Part shown: positions 40,402 to 49,356 of the stretch, piece by piece
Layout: each line of letters begins with the position of its first letter
Position numbering within the stretch: the stretch's first letter is position 1
DNA from: Streptomyces koelreuteriae
GTDB taxonomy: Bacteria; Actinomycetota; Actinomycetes; Streptomycetales; Streptomycetaceae
Length of the DNA: 64,000 nt
Direction of reading: 5' to 3'
NCBI RefSeq assembly: GCF_018604545.1
Contig: NZ_CP075896.1
Location: 4,588,001 to 4,652,000 of the forward strand
Notes under the pieces: generated by a model
Told to the model about the DNA's origin: nothing
Databases searched by the model: none
The model's input: only the letters and a program-made list of their open reading frames with translations
Made by a program: the position numbers and the translations under genes

Positions 40402-42963
40402 TCAGCCCGCGTCGTCGGCGAGCTCCGCGACCCCGGTGATCCGGTGCAGCGGATACGTACGGACCTCGTCCGCCGTGTGGTCGTACGCCGTGACGAAGCC
40501 GCCCTCGACGCGGATGGGCGCGATGACCCGCTGGCTGGCGGTGCCCTCGGCGTTGACGTAGCCGATCCACAGGGCCTCACCGGTCAGGACGGCGGCCTGC
40601 ATGGTGGCGAGGGTCTCGGCGGAACCGGTGCGGGGCAGCTCGCCGTCGGCCGCCGGAGTGGCGCCGGGCTTGCGCGGGGTGGTGGAGGCGAGGTCGCCCG
40701 CCCGGATGGCGCGCAGGGCCGCCGCGAGGAGGACGTCGTCGGGGACCGGCGGACCGTCCGGCACCGGCTCGGGCGCCGTACGCGGCGGGGTGCGGTGGGC
40801 GAGGGCGCGGGTGATCAGCACATCGCCCTCGGCGGACTCGGCGGCCGGTGCGAACCCCATCGCCCGCAGCCCTTCGAGGAGCCCCGCGGGATCGGCCTGC
40901 GCGGCGAGCACGGTCGGGGCGAGTCGGCGCAGGCCGAGCCCGGCGGCCCGCTTGTCGGCGAGGATCTCGTTGAGGACCGCGTCGTCGTCGCAGCGTACGT
41001 ACGCCGAGGCCGCGCCGACGCGCAGATGGCCGTGCCGGCGGGCCACGTCGTCGATCAGATAGGCGAGCGGCTGCGGCACCGGCGTACGGGAGTGCGTGGT
41101 GAGGAAGGCGTGCAGGTCGGAGGCGGCCTGACCGGCGTCGAGCGCGCGGCGCACCGAGCCGGGCGTGAACCGGTAGACGGTGGCCCCGCCCTTGGACTCG
41201 ACGTCCGCCAGCACCCCGAGCATGTCGGCGAGCGGGCGCCGCAGGGGCCCGGGCGCCACCGCCGTCAGGTCGGCCTGGAGCAGCACGTGGTCCAGCGGCT
41301 CGGGCAGCTGGGGCGCCAGGAGCCGGGCCGCGGCGGCGGAGGCGACGGACTGTTCGGCGGGGGAGAGGGGAGCGACCGGGGCGGGACGATGGTGGTGGTG
41401 ATGGACGGGGAGCTTGTCTCCCGGACCAGTAGGCGGACCCGCCGATGCGGAGGGCTCCGCCTCGGGGTGCTTCGCGGCCGCCGCCGGTCCCAGCAGGGCC
41501 CGGCCGTGCCCCGACAACGCGCCCCGGCCGGTCACGCCCAGCAGCTCCGCCTCCGACAGCGCCCACTCGGCGAGACGGCCGCGCAGGTCGTCCTCGCGTC
41601 GGTCGCCGCGCAGGGGCCGCTCCCAGCGCAGCCGGGCGAGCACCGACTCGGCTGCCGGAGCGGCCCCCTCCGGCAGCCCGGCCAGCAGCGCCAGCACCCG
41701 GTGCCGTACCTCGGGCGCCGCCGAGCGGTCCAGGCCCGGCCCGAGCGCCGACAACGTACGGTCCTTCGCGTCCCGCCCGCCCACCAGCCCGGCCGTCCGG
41801 GTCGCCGCGAGCCAGGCCGTGGCCAGCCGCGACCAGCGCTCGGCGGGGGGCGCCTGAAGCCACTCGTCGTAGGCCGGGGTCGCCGCGTACCGCTCGTCGG
41901 CCTCCCCGTCCGAGGCGATCAGGCCCGCCGCGTACGCCAGTTCCACCCAGAACGCGGCGACCGGCTCGGGCGCGTCGAGGGCGACGGCGGTCCGCTTCAG
42001 GTCCCGCACGCTCAGCCCACCCGCCCGCAGCACCGCGGGCCCGCCCTCGTCCCAGTCCTTCAGCAGCTCCTCGACGGTCGCCAGCGCGGTGTACGCCTGC
42101 CCGGCCGCCGTACTGTCCACAACCTGTGGACGATGTACGGCGGCGGCCTCGACCACCGGCGGCGCGGGCTCGGGCGTCCGGTGCGCCGGCCCCCGCCGCA
42201 GATGCAGGGCGACCTCGCGCGGCAGGACGACCGTCCCCGGCGCCGTCGGCAGCAGCAGCCCCCGGTCCAGCAGCCAGCGCAGCCGGGCCGCCGGATCCGC
42301 GGTGACCTGCCCGTACGGCGGCCCCCACACGAGACGCTCCAGTACCTCCAGGGAGTCGGCCGGGGCGTCGGCGAGCAGCGCGGTCATCCGGTCCCGGTCC
42401 GTGAACAGGCCGGTGAGGGCGGTCACCGCGGAGACCGAGTCATGCGTCGAGGCCAGCCCGGCGGTCGTGACGATCTCCTGGATCCGCCCCGGGGACATCC
42501 CGGCGGTGGCCTCCTGGACCGTCGGGCCGAGACCGGTCGGCGAGGGGTGCTGCGGCGCGGGTGCCAGCAGTTCACGTGCCGTGCGCACCAGCCGCAGCCG
42601 GTCGTCGCCGCCCCAGACCAGGGCCTGCTCGCGCAGGACGTCCAGGGCGTGCGGCAGGGCGGCGACGACGGCCGGGTCGGCGTCGTCCCCGGCGGTGAGC
42701 CCGAGCAGTTCGTCGTACGTCGCCGGGTCCCCGGCCACGGCCAGCGCCTCCGCCGTCTGCAGCGCGAACCGGTCCAGCCGCTCCAGGGCGCGCACGACCG
42801 AGGCACGGGTGCCGGCCCGGGTCGCGAGCTGTGTGAGGTCGGTCGGCACGGGCGTGATGAGGTCCGGGCGGCTGCGCAGGAGCGCGGCCAGCGCGGCATC
42901 GCCCCGCGCGCGGAGCGCTTCGGCGAGGGAGCGGGGGGCCGGGGGCCTGTCCTCGGTGCTCAT
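40402..42963 (-). CDS. Helicase-associated domain protein (XPB-N/Ssl2-like) with C-terminal WYL-like region
   Basis: An 853-residue protein with no helicase motifs itself. The N-terminal half is helical (SLAEALRARGDAALAALLRSRPDLITP; ALERLDRFALQTAEALAV), followed by a winged-helix-rich centre. Residues ~560-740 match the Helicase_C_3/XPB-Ssl2 N-terminal-like domain (DHVLLQADLTAVAPGPLRRPLADMLG, TVYRFTPGSVRRALDAG, LAYLIDDVARRHGHLRVG). The end reads RVIAPIRVEGGFVTAYDHTADEVRTYPLHRI, a WYL-like ligand fold. A five-histidine run lies near residue 520. It probably partners the XPB helicase encoded 2 kb away. ATG at 42963. Confidence 0.85.
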   Translation of the reverse strand: MSTEDRPPAPRSLAEALRARGDAALAALLRSRPDLITPVPTDLTQLATRAGTRASVVRALERLDRFALQTAEALAVAGDPATYDELLGLTAGDDADPAVVAALPHALDVLREQALVWGGDDRLRLVRTARELLAPAPQHPSPTGLGPTVQEATAGMSPGRIQEIVTTAGLASTHDSVSAVTALTGLFTDRDRMTALLADAPADSLEVLERLVWGPPYGQVTADPAARLRWLLDRGLLLPTAPGTVVLPREVALHLRRGPAHRTPEPAPPVVEAAAVHRPQVVDSTAAGQAYTALATVEELLKDWDEGGPAVLRAGGLSVRDLKRTAVALDAPEPVAAFWVELAYAAGLIASDGEADERYAATPAYDEWLQAPPAERWSRLATAWLAATRTAGLVGGRDAKDRTLSALGPGLDRSAAPEVRHRVLALLAGLPEGAAPAAESVLARLRWERPLRGDRREDDLRGRLAEWALSEAELLGVTGRGALSGHGRALLGPAAAAKHPEAEPSASAGPPTGPGDKLPVHHHHHRPAPVAPLSPAEQSVASAAAARLLAPQLPEPLDHVLLQADLTAVAPGPLRRPLADMLGVLADVESKGGATVYRFTPGSVRRALDAGQAASDLHAFLTTHSRTPVPQPLAYLIDDVARRHGHLRVGAASAYVRCDDDAVLNEILADKRAAGLGLRRLAPTVLAAQADPAGLLEGLRAMGFAPAAESAEGDVLITRALAHRTPPRTAPEPVPDGPPVPDDVLLAAALRAIRAGDLASTTPRKPGATPAADGELPRTGSAETLATMQAAVLTGEALWIGYVNAEGTASQRVIAPIRVEGGFVTAYDHTADEVRTYPLHRITGVAELADDAG

Positions 42964-43115
42964 CCGGTCCACGGTAGCGGGTCGCCTCGGGCGGCCGGGC
43001 CGACCGCGGGCACCCCGGACCCCGATCGCGGGACGGGCTTTTGGCCGACCTGCCGGGACTCGCGATACCGTCGTCCGACGGCGTCAGCCAACGCACCCGC
43101 CCCGGAGGGGACTTC

Positions 43116-44105
43116 GTGGGGATTGAGAGCGACCAGGTCGTTTACGAGTATCTGAGCCGTGTCGGCGACGTGGCCCAGCAGCGGCAGTTGTCGTCGGCCA
43201 CCCGGATGCGCCTGGTCGCCGACCTGCGTAACGAGATCGACCGGCGCCGCGCGAAGGTCACCGTCGACTCGCCCGCCGCCGTCCGCCGCATCCTGACCCG
43301 CATGGGCAGCCCCGACGAGATCGTGGCGGCGGCAGCGGAAGGCACCGGCGACGCGCCGCGGAGCGCCCCGGCCCCCGCCGCCGTCCCCGTGCAGCGCGAC
43401 GACGAGCCGGAGGAGCGGGCGAAGGGGATGCTGCGGCGCGTCGTCCCGCGGCCCCGCCCGGCCCGGCCCGGCGAGGAGTCGCGCCCGGCGCCCGCCGAGG
43501 GCCCGGCCCCGCCGCACCTGGCCGCCGGGCACGAGCTCGGGGACAGCGTCGTCCAGCCCGACTGGTGGCGGGTGGACAGCAGCCCGTTCGGAGTGGGCGA
43601 GGAGGTGCCGGGCTTCGTGGGCGGCGTGGAACTGCCGGACCTGCTGAAGCCGCCGCAGCCGAGGAAGCCGGAGCCGGAGAAGACGGCGGCCGAGCCGCCC
43701 GTCGAGGCCGTCGAGGAGGAGGCCGTCGCCGGCACCCGGCGCCGCCGCCTCCCCGGTCTGCCCTCCGGCAACTGGAGCAACCCGCTGCTCCTGGCCGCCG
43801 CCGCTCTGCTCGTCGCGGGCGCCGTGCTCGGCAACTGGTTCGTGCTCCTCCTCGGCTGGCTCATCGCCTACGCCTCACGCCGGCTGACCCAGGCGGAGAC
43901 GAAGTGGGCGGTCATGGTCCTGCCCGGGCTCGCCGTCACCTCGGGCCTGGTCTGGCTCTGGGGCAGGATGAACGGCCGTTGGGGCACTCCGATCGCCGAG
44001 GGCCACATGAACGACGCGGTCTCCGAGACCTGGCCCTGGGTGGTCCGGGGCGCGGCGGTGGCCTCGGCGTTGTTCCTGGTGTGGCGCTCGCAGCGGCAGA
44101 AGTAG
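43116..44105 (+). CDS. HAAS-domain membrane protein
   Basis: A 329-residue protein. The N-terminus (VVYEYLSRVGDVAQQRQL...RLVADLRNEIDRRRAK...RILTRMGSPDEIVAAA) is a HAAS-type helical domain, normally paired with PadR regulators or sensor proteins. A long Pro/Glu-rich cytoplasmic linker follows, then three or four helices from residue ~230 (LLLAAAALLVAGAVLGNWFVLLLGWLIAYA and later). The GTG at 43116 follows GGAGGGG. It is divergent from the helicase-associated gene. No PadR gene is adjacent. Confidence 0.8.
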   Translation: MGIESDQVVYEYLSRVGDVAQQRQLSSATRMRLVADLRNEIDRRRAKVTVDSPAAVRRILTRMGSPDEIVAAAAEGTGDAPRSAPAPAAVPVQRDDEPEERAKGMLRRVVPRPRPARPGEESRPAPAEGPAPPHLAAGHELGDSVVQPDWWRVDSSPFGVGEEVPGFVGGVELPDLLKPPQPRKPEPEKTAAEPPVEAVEEEAVAGTRRRRLPGLPSGNWSNPLLLAAAALLVAGAVLGNWFVLLLGWLIAYASRRLTQAETKWAVMVLPGLAVTSGLVWLWGRMNGRWGTPIAEGHMNDAVSETWPWVVRGAAVASALFLVWRSQRQK

Positions 44106-44166
44106 CCCACATCCCGGGCACCCCCGGGACGCCTGTGGGTCATACGCCCTGGGCACAATGGCGCAT

Positions 44167-44781
44167 ATGGCACTCACCGTCGGTTTCGACCTGGACATGA
44201 CCCTCATCGACTCCCGTCCCGGCATCCGCGCCTGCTACCAGGCGCTGTCCGAGCGGACGGGGACCTACATCGACGCCGATCTGACGGTCACGCGGCTCGG
44301 GCCGCCGCTGGCCGAGGAGTTGATCAACTGGTTCCCGGCGGAGGAGGTCGCGGACATGGCCGTCCTGTACCGCGCGATGTACCCGTCGATCGCCATCGCC
44401 GCGACCCCGGCGATGACCGGCGCCGCCGAGGCCATCGCGGCCGTACGGGAGGCCGGCGGACGCGCGATAGTCGTCACCGCCAAGTACGAGCCCAACGCCA
44501 AGCTGCACCTCGCCCACCTGGGCATGGAGCCCGACGCGGTGATCGGCGACCTGTGGGCCGAACAGAAGGCGGAGGCGCTGCGCGAGCACGACGCGGGCGT
44601 CTATGTCGGCGACCACGTCGGGGACGTGCGCGGCGCCCGGACGGCCGGCGCGCTGTCCGTCGCGGTGGCCACCGGCCCCTGCCCCCCGGAGGAACTGCGC
44701 GCGGCGGGCGCGGACGTCGTCCTCGCCGACCTGACCGAATTCCCCGGGTGGCTCGCCGGCTACCGCCCCGCGCGCGCCTGA
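44167..44781 (+). CDS. HAD-family hydrolase (phosphatase-like)
   Basis: A 204-residue HAD phosphatase. Motif I VGFDLDMTLIDSRPG differs from the usual DxDGT by a Met, with the second Asp kept. Motif II is AIVVTAKYEPNA, the conserved lysine lies near EQKAEAL, and motif IV VYVGDHVGDVRGARTAG is intact. A phosphoglycolate phosphatase-like cap domain lies between I and II. Substrate unknown. The ATG at 44167 is taken; one at 44158 is equally possible and neither has a strong ribosome site. It overlaps the convergent membrane-protein gene by 22 bp. Confidence 0.88.
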   Translation: MALTVGFDLDMTLIDSRPGIRACYQALSERTGTYIDADLTVTRLGPPLAEELINWFPAEEVADMAVLYRAMYPSIAIAATPAMTGAAEAIAAVREAGGRAIVVTAKYEPNAKLHLAHLGMEPDAVIGDLWAEQKAEALREHDAGVYVGDHVGDVRGARTAGALSVAVATGPCPPEELRAAGADVVLADLTEFPGWLAGYRPARA

Positions 44782-45008
44782 CGGCGGCCGGCCGCCACGG
44801 AACGCAGTACTCCCGCGCCGGCCATCAGGAAACCGACCGCCATGAGCATGCTCAATCCGAACATGTACGTCGGAAAGGGCGTCGTCCCGAGGAACAGCGG
44901 GGCGACCGTGACCAGTGTGGCCACGGCACCGATGAAGAAGACGATGGCACCGGCACGGACCAGACGGTCACCGGGCGCGGCGGAATTCGTTTGGGTTTTG
45001 TCAGGCAC
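44760..45008 (-). CDS. Small integral membrane protein
   Basis: About 82 residues with two transmembrane helices (LVRAGAIVFFIGAVATLVTVAPLFL and TYMFGLSMLMAVGFLMAGAGVL) and a basic tail RSVAAGRRQARAGR. No enzymatic motif. The GTG at 45008 (VPDKTQTN) is the most likely start; an upstream TTG at 45041 would add eleven residues. It is divergent from the cold-shock gene. Confidence 0.7.
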   Translation of the reverse strand: MPDKTQTNSAAPGDRLVRAGAIVFFIGAVATLVTVAPLFLGTTPFPTYMFGLSMLMAVGFLMAGAGVLRSVAAGRRQARAGR

Positions 45009-45042
45009 CGGACCAGGGTAGTTCCCTGCCCGAAGGAACAAC

Positions 45043-45063
45043 CCGGTGACGTCTTGTCACCGG
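45043..45063. promoter_or_regulatory. Inverted repeat CCGGTGAC-N5-GTCACCGG
   Basis: A perfect 8-bp palindrome with a 5-bp centre lies in the divergent promoter region between the small membrane protein and the cold-shock gene. Its symmetry suits a dimeric repressor; the regulator is unknown. Confidence 0.5.
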
Positions 45064-45172
45064 CCTGAAGAGCATTAGCCTTGGTACCGGCGGGTCCGTG
45101 CGGCCCGCCCGAGTGCTATCAAGAGCCGTTTCCAGAAGCAGTTTTCCGACGAGTACGAGGACGAGGACAGAC

Positions 45173-45556
45173 GTGCCTACCGGCAAGGTCAAGTGGTTCA
45201 ACAGCGAGAAGGGCTTCGGCTTTCTCTCCCGCGACGACGGCGGTGACGTCTTCGTCCATTCCTCGGTCCTCCCCGCCGGAGTCGAGACGCTCAAGCCCGG
45301 TCAGCGCGTGGAGTTCGGCGTGGTCGCCGGGCAGCGCGGCGACCAGGCACTGTCCCTGACGATTCTGGACCCGACCCCCTCCGTCGCTGCGGCGACGCGC
45401 AAGAAGCCGGACGAACTCGCCTCGATCGTCCAGGACCTCACGACCCTGCTGGAGAACATCACCCCGATGCTGGAGCGGGGCCGCTACCCCGAGCGCACCT
45501 CCGGCAAGAAGATCGCCGGCCTGCTGCGGGCGGTCGCCGACCAGCTGGACGTCTGA
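45173..45556 (+). CDS. Cold-shock domain protein with C-terminal extension
   Basis: A 127-residue protein: residues 1-66 form a cold-shock domain (GKVKWFNSEKGFGFLSRDDGGDVFVHSSVL, both RNP motifs), and the remainder is a helical tail (ELASIVQDLTTLLENITPMLERGRYPERTS...LLRAVADQLDV). This longer actinobacterial form may add protein-protein contacts. The GTG at 45173 follows GACGAGGAC. It is convergent with mqnD, six bases apart. Confidence 0.92.
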   Translation: MPTGKVKWFNSEKGFGFLSRDDGGDVFVHSSVLPAGVETLKPGQRVEFGVVAGQRGDQALSLTILDPTPSVAAATRKKPDELASIVQDLTTLLENITPMLERGRYPERTSGKKIAGLLRAVADQLDV

Positions 45557-45562
45557 GGCTTC

Positions 45563-46411
45563 TCAGGGAAAGCGCAGCGCGTTCGGGCCGAGGGGCGGTA
45601 CGAGTCCCTCGGCCGCCGCGCGTGTGAGCAGTCCGCGTACGGCCGCGTAGCCGTCCTCGCCGAGACCGGCCGTGAACTCGTTGACGTACAGCCCGATGTG
45701 CTGGTCGGCGACGGCCGGGTCCATCTCCTGGGCGTGCTCCATGACGTACGGGCGGGACACCTCGGGGTCGTCCCAGGCGGCGCGCACCGACGTCCGGATG
45801 GAGTCGGCCAGCAGCCGCAGCTTCTGCTCGCCCAGCGACCGCTTGGCGATGATCGCGCCCAGCGGGATCGGCAGCCCGGTGGTGTGCTCCCAGTGCTCGC
45901 CCATGTCGGCGAGCTTGTGCAGGCCGTAGCCGCCGTAGGTGAAGCGCGCCTCGTGGATCACGAGTCCCGCGTCGACCTTCCCATCCCGCACGGCCGGCAT
46001 GATCTCGTGGAACGGCATGACGACGATCTCGCCGACCCCGTCGGCCAGGGTGTCGGCGGCCCACAGCCGGAACAGCAGATAGGCGGTGGACTTCTCGCTG
46101 GGCACCGCGACCCGGCGCCCGGTGAGGTCGACGTCCGCCTCCCGCGTCAGCACCAGCGGCCCGCAGCCCCGCCCCAGCGCACCCCCGCAGGGCAGCAGCG
46201 CGTACTCGTCGAGGACGTACGGCAGCACGGCGTACGACACCTTCAGTACGTCGAACTCGCCGCGCTCGGCCATGCCGTTGGTGACGTCGATGTCGGCGAA
46301 GGTCACGTCGAGGGCGGGGGCGCCGGGGACACGGTCGTGGGCCAGGGCGTCGAAGACGAACGTGTCGTTCGGGCAGGGGGAGTACGCGATCTGCAACTGG
46401 TCACTGGTCAT
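45563..46411 (-). CDS. mqnD: 1,4-dihydroxy-6-naphthoate synthase MqnD
   Basis: A 282-residue futalosine-pathway enzyme converting cyclic dehypoxanthine futalosine to 1,4-dihydroxy-6-naphthoate for menaquinone. It has the periplasmic-binding-protein-like fold: IAYSPCPNDTFVFDALAH at the start, NGMAERGEFDVLKVSYAVLP, SEKSTAYLLFRLW and DAGLVIHEARFTY with the catalytic His. The ATG at 46411 overlaps the mqnB stop by 11 bases, indicating coupled translation. Using this pathway in place of MenF-D-B is typical of streptomycetes. Confidence 0.97.
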   Translation of the reverse strand: MTSDQLQIAYSPCPNDTFVFDALAHDRVPGAPALDVTFADIDVTNGMAERGEFDVLKVSYAVLPYVLDEYALLPCGGALGRGCGPLVLTREADVDLTGRRVAVPSEKSTAYLLFRLWAADTLADGVGEIVVMPFHEIMPAVRDGKVDAGLVIHEARFTYGGYGLHKLADMGEHWEHTTGLPIPLGAIIAKRSLGEQKLRLLADSIRTSVRAAWDDPEVSRPYVMEHAQEMDPAVADQHIGLYVNEFTAGLGEDGYAAVRGLLTRAAAEGLVPPLGPNALRFP

Positions 46412-47135
46412 GCCGGTTCCAACTCTCCAGTACGGGCACGAGCTTCCCGAAACCCTCGGTCAAGGCGGCCAGGGCGTCCCCGATGCGCCAGGCGGCGCGG
46501 TCGCGCGGCCCGACGGGATTGGAGACCGCCCGGATCTCCAGCACGGGCACCCCGTGCGCACCGGCGGCCTCGGCGACACCGAAGCCCTCCATGGCCTCGG
46601 CCAGCGCGGTGGGGTGCCGCTCGCGCAGCGCGGTGGCCCTGGCGGCCGTCCCGGTCACAGTGGACACGGTGAGCACGGCCCCCGTACGGGCCCCGGCGGC
46701 CTCGGCGACCCGCCGTACGAGGTCCCCGGGCGGCTGGTGACGCACGGTCCCGAACCCGAGCTCCGTGACCGGCACGAACCCGTCGGGCGTCTCGGCGCCC
46801 AGATCGGCCGCGACGATCTCATCGGCGACGACCAGCGACCCCACGGGCGCGTCCGGCTGGAAGCCGCCCCCGATCCCGGCGGAGACGACGAGGTCGTAGG
46901 GGGTGCCTTGGAGGGCGGCGGCGGTGAGAGCGGAGGCGACGGACGCGGCGGCGAGGGCGGGCCCGACACCGACGTCGATCACATCGGTCCAGCCGTGGGC
47001 AGTCGTTCCGCCGGTGCGGAACGGGTGGGCACGGCCGACAGCGCCGAGCGCCGCGTCATCGGACCCCGGCGAAATCCCACCGAAGGCCTGTGCCACCGCG
47101 TCCCTCTCCACAGGAACAGCGGTGGCGATCAGCAC
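46401..47135 (-). CDS. mqnB: Futalosine hydrolase MqnB
   Basis: A 244-residue nucleoside phosphorylase/hydrolase-fold enzyme splitting futalosine (or aminofutalosine-derived futalosine) into hypoxanthine and dehypoxanthine futalosine. It shows VLIATAVPVERDAV, VVSAGIGGGFQP, a central VTGTAARATALRERHPTALAEAMEGFGVAEAA with the catalytic Glu-Met-Glu region, and EIRAVSNPVGPRDR. The GTG at 47135 follows GGGCAGG. It lies 23 bp after the DUF2771 lipoprotein stop and overlaps mqnD by 11 bases, forming a three-gene operon. Confidence 0.95.
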   Translation of the reverse strand: MLIATAVPVERDAVAQAFGGISPGSDDAALGAVGRAHPFRTGGTTAHGWTDVIDVGVGPALAAASVASALTAAALQGTPYDLVVSAGIGGGFQPDAPVGSLVVADEIVAADLGAETPDGFVPVTELGFGTVRHQPPGDLVRRVAEAAGARTGAVLTVSTVTGTAARATALRERHPTALAEAMEGFGVAEAAGAHGVPVLEIRAVSNPVGPRDRAAWRIGDALAALTEGFGKLVPVLESWNRHDQ

Positions 47136-47158
47136 CCTGCCCAGCCCAGCGGCAGCGA

Positions 47159-47632
47159 TCAGGCGTCCTTCTCGAGCTTGAAGTTCCAGAGGCCGGACGT
47201 GTCCTTCTCGCCCTCCTTGATGGAGACCAGCGTCGAGTCGCCCTGCGCGCCGTACTGGGCGTTGAAGAACACGCTGCCCGGGATGGTGCGGTACGTCTTC
47301 GTGCTGGCGTCGGTCAGCGGCTGACCGTTCATCAGGATCGTCCAGCCCTTGTCGGCGATCTCCGGGTCGACACCGAAGCGCACGGTCTCGTCCGGGTCGA
47401 CCGAGATGGACTTGATGCCCTTGTCCTTCAGGCACTGCGTGAGGTCGGCGGGCTTCAGGGCGTCGCCCTCGCCGCCACAGGTGGCCTCGGAGTTCACCGA
47501 GTCGCTGCCCACGGTCACCGTGGCCATCGGCGTCGGCTTGTCACAGGCCGACAGGACGAGCAGTCCGGCGGATACGACACCGGCGACAGCGACGGCGCGG
47601 CGGCGTCGCACTACGGATTGCAACGTGTTCAT
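47159..47632 (-). CDS. DUF2771 lipoprotein
   Basis: A 157-residue exported lipoprotein: RRRR then VAVAGVVSAGLLVLSAC lipobox, cysteine at 30. The mature part (VTVGSDSVNSEATC, DPETVRFGVDPEIADKGWTILMNGQPLT, RTIPGSVFFNAQYG) matches the actinobacterial DUF2771 pattern, two further cysteines possibly forming a disulfide. Function unknown. It leads the mqnB-mqnD operon, an association that could be regulatory or incidental. ATG at 47632, 61 bp downstream of the MFS gene's stop. Confidence 0.88.
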   Translation of the reverse strand: MNTLQSVVRRRRAVAVAGVVSAGLLVLSACDKPTPMATVTVGSDSVNSEATCGGEGDALKPADLTQCLKDKGIKSISVDPDETVRFGVDPEIADKGWTILMNGQPLTDASTKTYRTIPGSVFFNAQYGAQGDSTLVSIKEGEKDTSGLWNFKLEKDA

Positions 47633-47693
47633 GGGCGAAGGTTATCCGGCACGCGGGTCGGACCGCCCACGCGGGGTACGGCGTGCCCGACGG

Positions 47694-49133
47694 CTACGCC
47701 ACCCGCGGCCGTGTCGTACCACCGCGTCGGGCCGAGCCGATCAGCCCCCGGACGGTCGTCACCCACCCGGTGGCGACGATCGCGGCACCCACGGCCAGCC
47801 CGGCCGTGCCGTTGAGCGGCATCACGATGCCGACCGCCCCGCCCAGCACCCAGGACATCTGCAGCAGGGTCTCGGAGCGGGCGAAGGCCGAGGTGCGGAC
47901 CAGTTCGGGCACGTCCCGCTGGATCAGCGCGTCCAGCGACAGCTTGGCCAGGGCCTGTGCGAAGCCGGCCATCGCCGCCAGGCAGGCCACCAGGACCGCG
48001 CTGAAGAACACGGACGCCAGGATCGCCACGCCCACCACACACGCCACCACCGTCACGATGATGATCTCCGGGGCCCGGGAGCGCAGCCACGCCCCGACCG
48101 CCGTACCGAGCGCGTTGCCCACGCCCGCCGAGACGCCCACGATCCCCAGGGACACCGCCGCGCTCTGGCCGGAGACCGGGTGCTCGCGCAGCAGGAAGGC
48201 GAGGAAGAAGATCAGGAAGCCGGTGAGGCAGCGGATGGAGGCGTTGGCGGCCAGGGCGTGGGTGACGGCCGGGCCGACCGTGCGCAGCCCGGGGCGTTTG
48301 ACGGGCCTGCGGTGCGGGCCGTGCAGATGCTGTTCGTCCGCGGCCAGCAGCGCGGTGTCCTCGCCCTTGGCGGAGTCGACCTTGGGCGGCAGCGTGAACG
48401 ACAGGACCGCACCCACGATGAACAGCACGAAGGCGCCGTAGAGCGGCCAGCGCGGTCCGATCTGCTGGAGTCCGGCGCCGATCGGGGCGGCGATGCCGGT
48501 GGCGAGGAGGCCGCCGAGGGTGACCCGCGAGTTGGCCTTCACCAGGGAGAAGCGGGGTGGCAGCAGCCGGGGCACGACGGCGCTTCTGACCACCCCGTAC
48601 GCCTTCGACGCGACGAGGACGCCGAGCGCCGCCGGATACAGCTCGATACCGCCGGTGGCGACGGCCCCGGACAGGACGATCGCGAGCAGCGCCCGGGCCA
48701 GCATCGCACCGGCCATGGCCGCGCGGCGGCCGTGCGGGATGCGGTCGAGGAGAGGGCCGATCACCGGCGCGAGGAGCGTGAAGGGCGCCATGGTGATGGC
48801 GAGGTACAGCGCGACCCGGCCGCGGGCCTCGTCGGTGGGGACGGAGAAGAAGACCGTCGAGGCGAGGGCGACGGTGACCATGACATCGCCGGCGCCGTTC
48901 ACGCCGTGCAGTTCGATCAGCTTGCCGAGGCCGGACTCGCCGGCGCCGTGCGCGTGGGTGGCCTTGCGGATGCCGCGGGCGGTGCCGGTCACCGGGAAGT
49001 GCAGGGCACGGCCGACCGCGCGGAGGGAGCCGCGCATACGGCCCGGTCCGCGTCGTCGGCTGCTTCCCTTGACGGGCGTCTTCGCGGCTGCCACGACGTC
49101 ATAGTGCCCCGAGAAGGCTGTGGGTAGTGCCAT
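47694..49133 (-). CDS. Major facilitator superfamily transporter
   Basis: A 479-residue MFS protein with about twelve helices after a ~75-residue basic cytoplasmic extension (GSSRRRGPGRMRGSLRAVGRAL). Landmarks: a Gly-Asp region GVNGAGDVMVTVALASTVFF, the loop motif ...PLLDRIPHGRRAAM between helices 2 and 3, and SAGVGNALGTAVGAWLRSRAP. The substrate is not evident. The ATG at 49133 (MALPTAFSGHYD) is chosen; longer frames upstream are unconserved antisense sequence. It lies upstream of the DUF2771-mqn genes on the same strand. Confidence 0.9.
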   Translation of the reverse strand: MALPTAFSGHYDVVAAAKTPVKGSSRRRGPGRMRGSLRAVGRALHFPVTGTARGIRKATHAHGAGESGLGKLIELHGVNGAGDVMVTVALASTVFFSVPTDEARGRVALYLAITMAPFTLLAPVIGPLLDRIPHGRRAAMAGAMLARALLAIVLSGAVATGGIELYPAALGVLVASKAYGVVRSAVVPRLLPPRFSLVKANSRVTLGGLLATGIAAPIGAGLQQIGPRWPLYGAFVLFIVGAVLSFTLPPKVDSAKGEDTALLAADEQHLHGPHRRPVKRPGLRTVGPAVTHALAANASIRCLTGFLIFFLAFLLREHPVSGQSAAVSLGIVGVSAGVGNALGTAVGAWLRSRAPEIIIVTVVACVVGVAILASVFFSAVLVACLAAMAGFAQALAKLSLDALIQRDVPELVRTSAFARSETLLQMSWVLGGAVGIVMPLNGTAGLAVGAAIVATGWVTTVRGLIGSARRGGTTRPRVA

Positions 49134-49356
49134 TACCGCTTGTATAGGGCCTGTGGGGTGACTGTCGGATGACTGCCCGGTCGTCGGGTCATGGGACCGT
49201 CGGTGTACGTGAAGTGGGGCGGAAGGGTAGCGTGCGTATCTCAGCCATCCCGCAAAATGGATGAAGGATGTCGACGCGGTCCCCCGGTCCGCTCCGTCCG
49301 CCCCCGCGCCGGGAGTGGCGCACTCGTGAGACGGCGTATGGAGAGAAGCGATACCT

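Noticed and set aside
40246..43155. Long plus-strand frame of about 970 codons across the helicase-associated gene
   Set aside because: Low-complexity Arg/Gly/Gln translation, no ribosome site, and it is fully antisense to a gene with recognisable domains.
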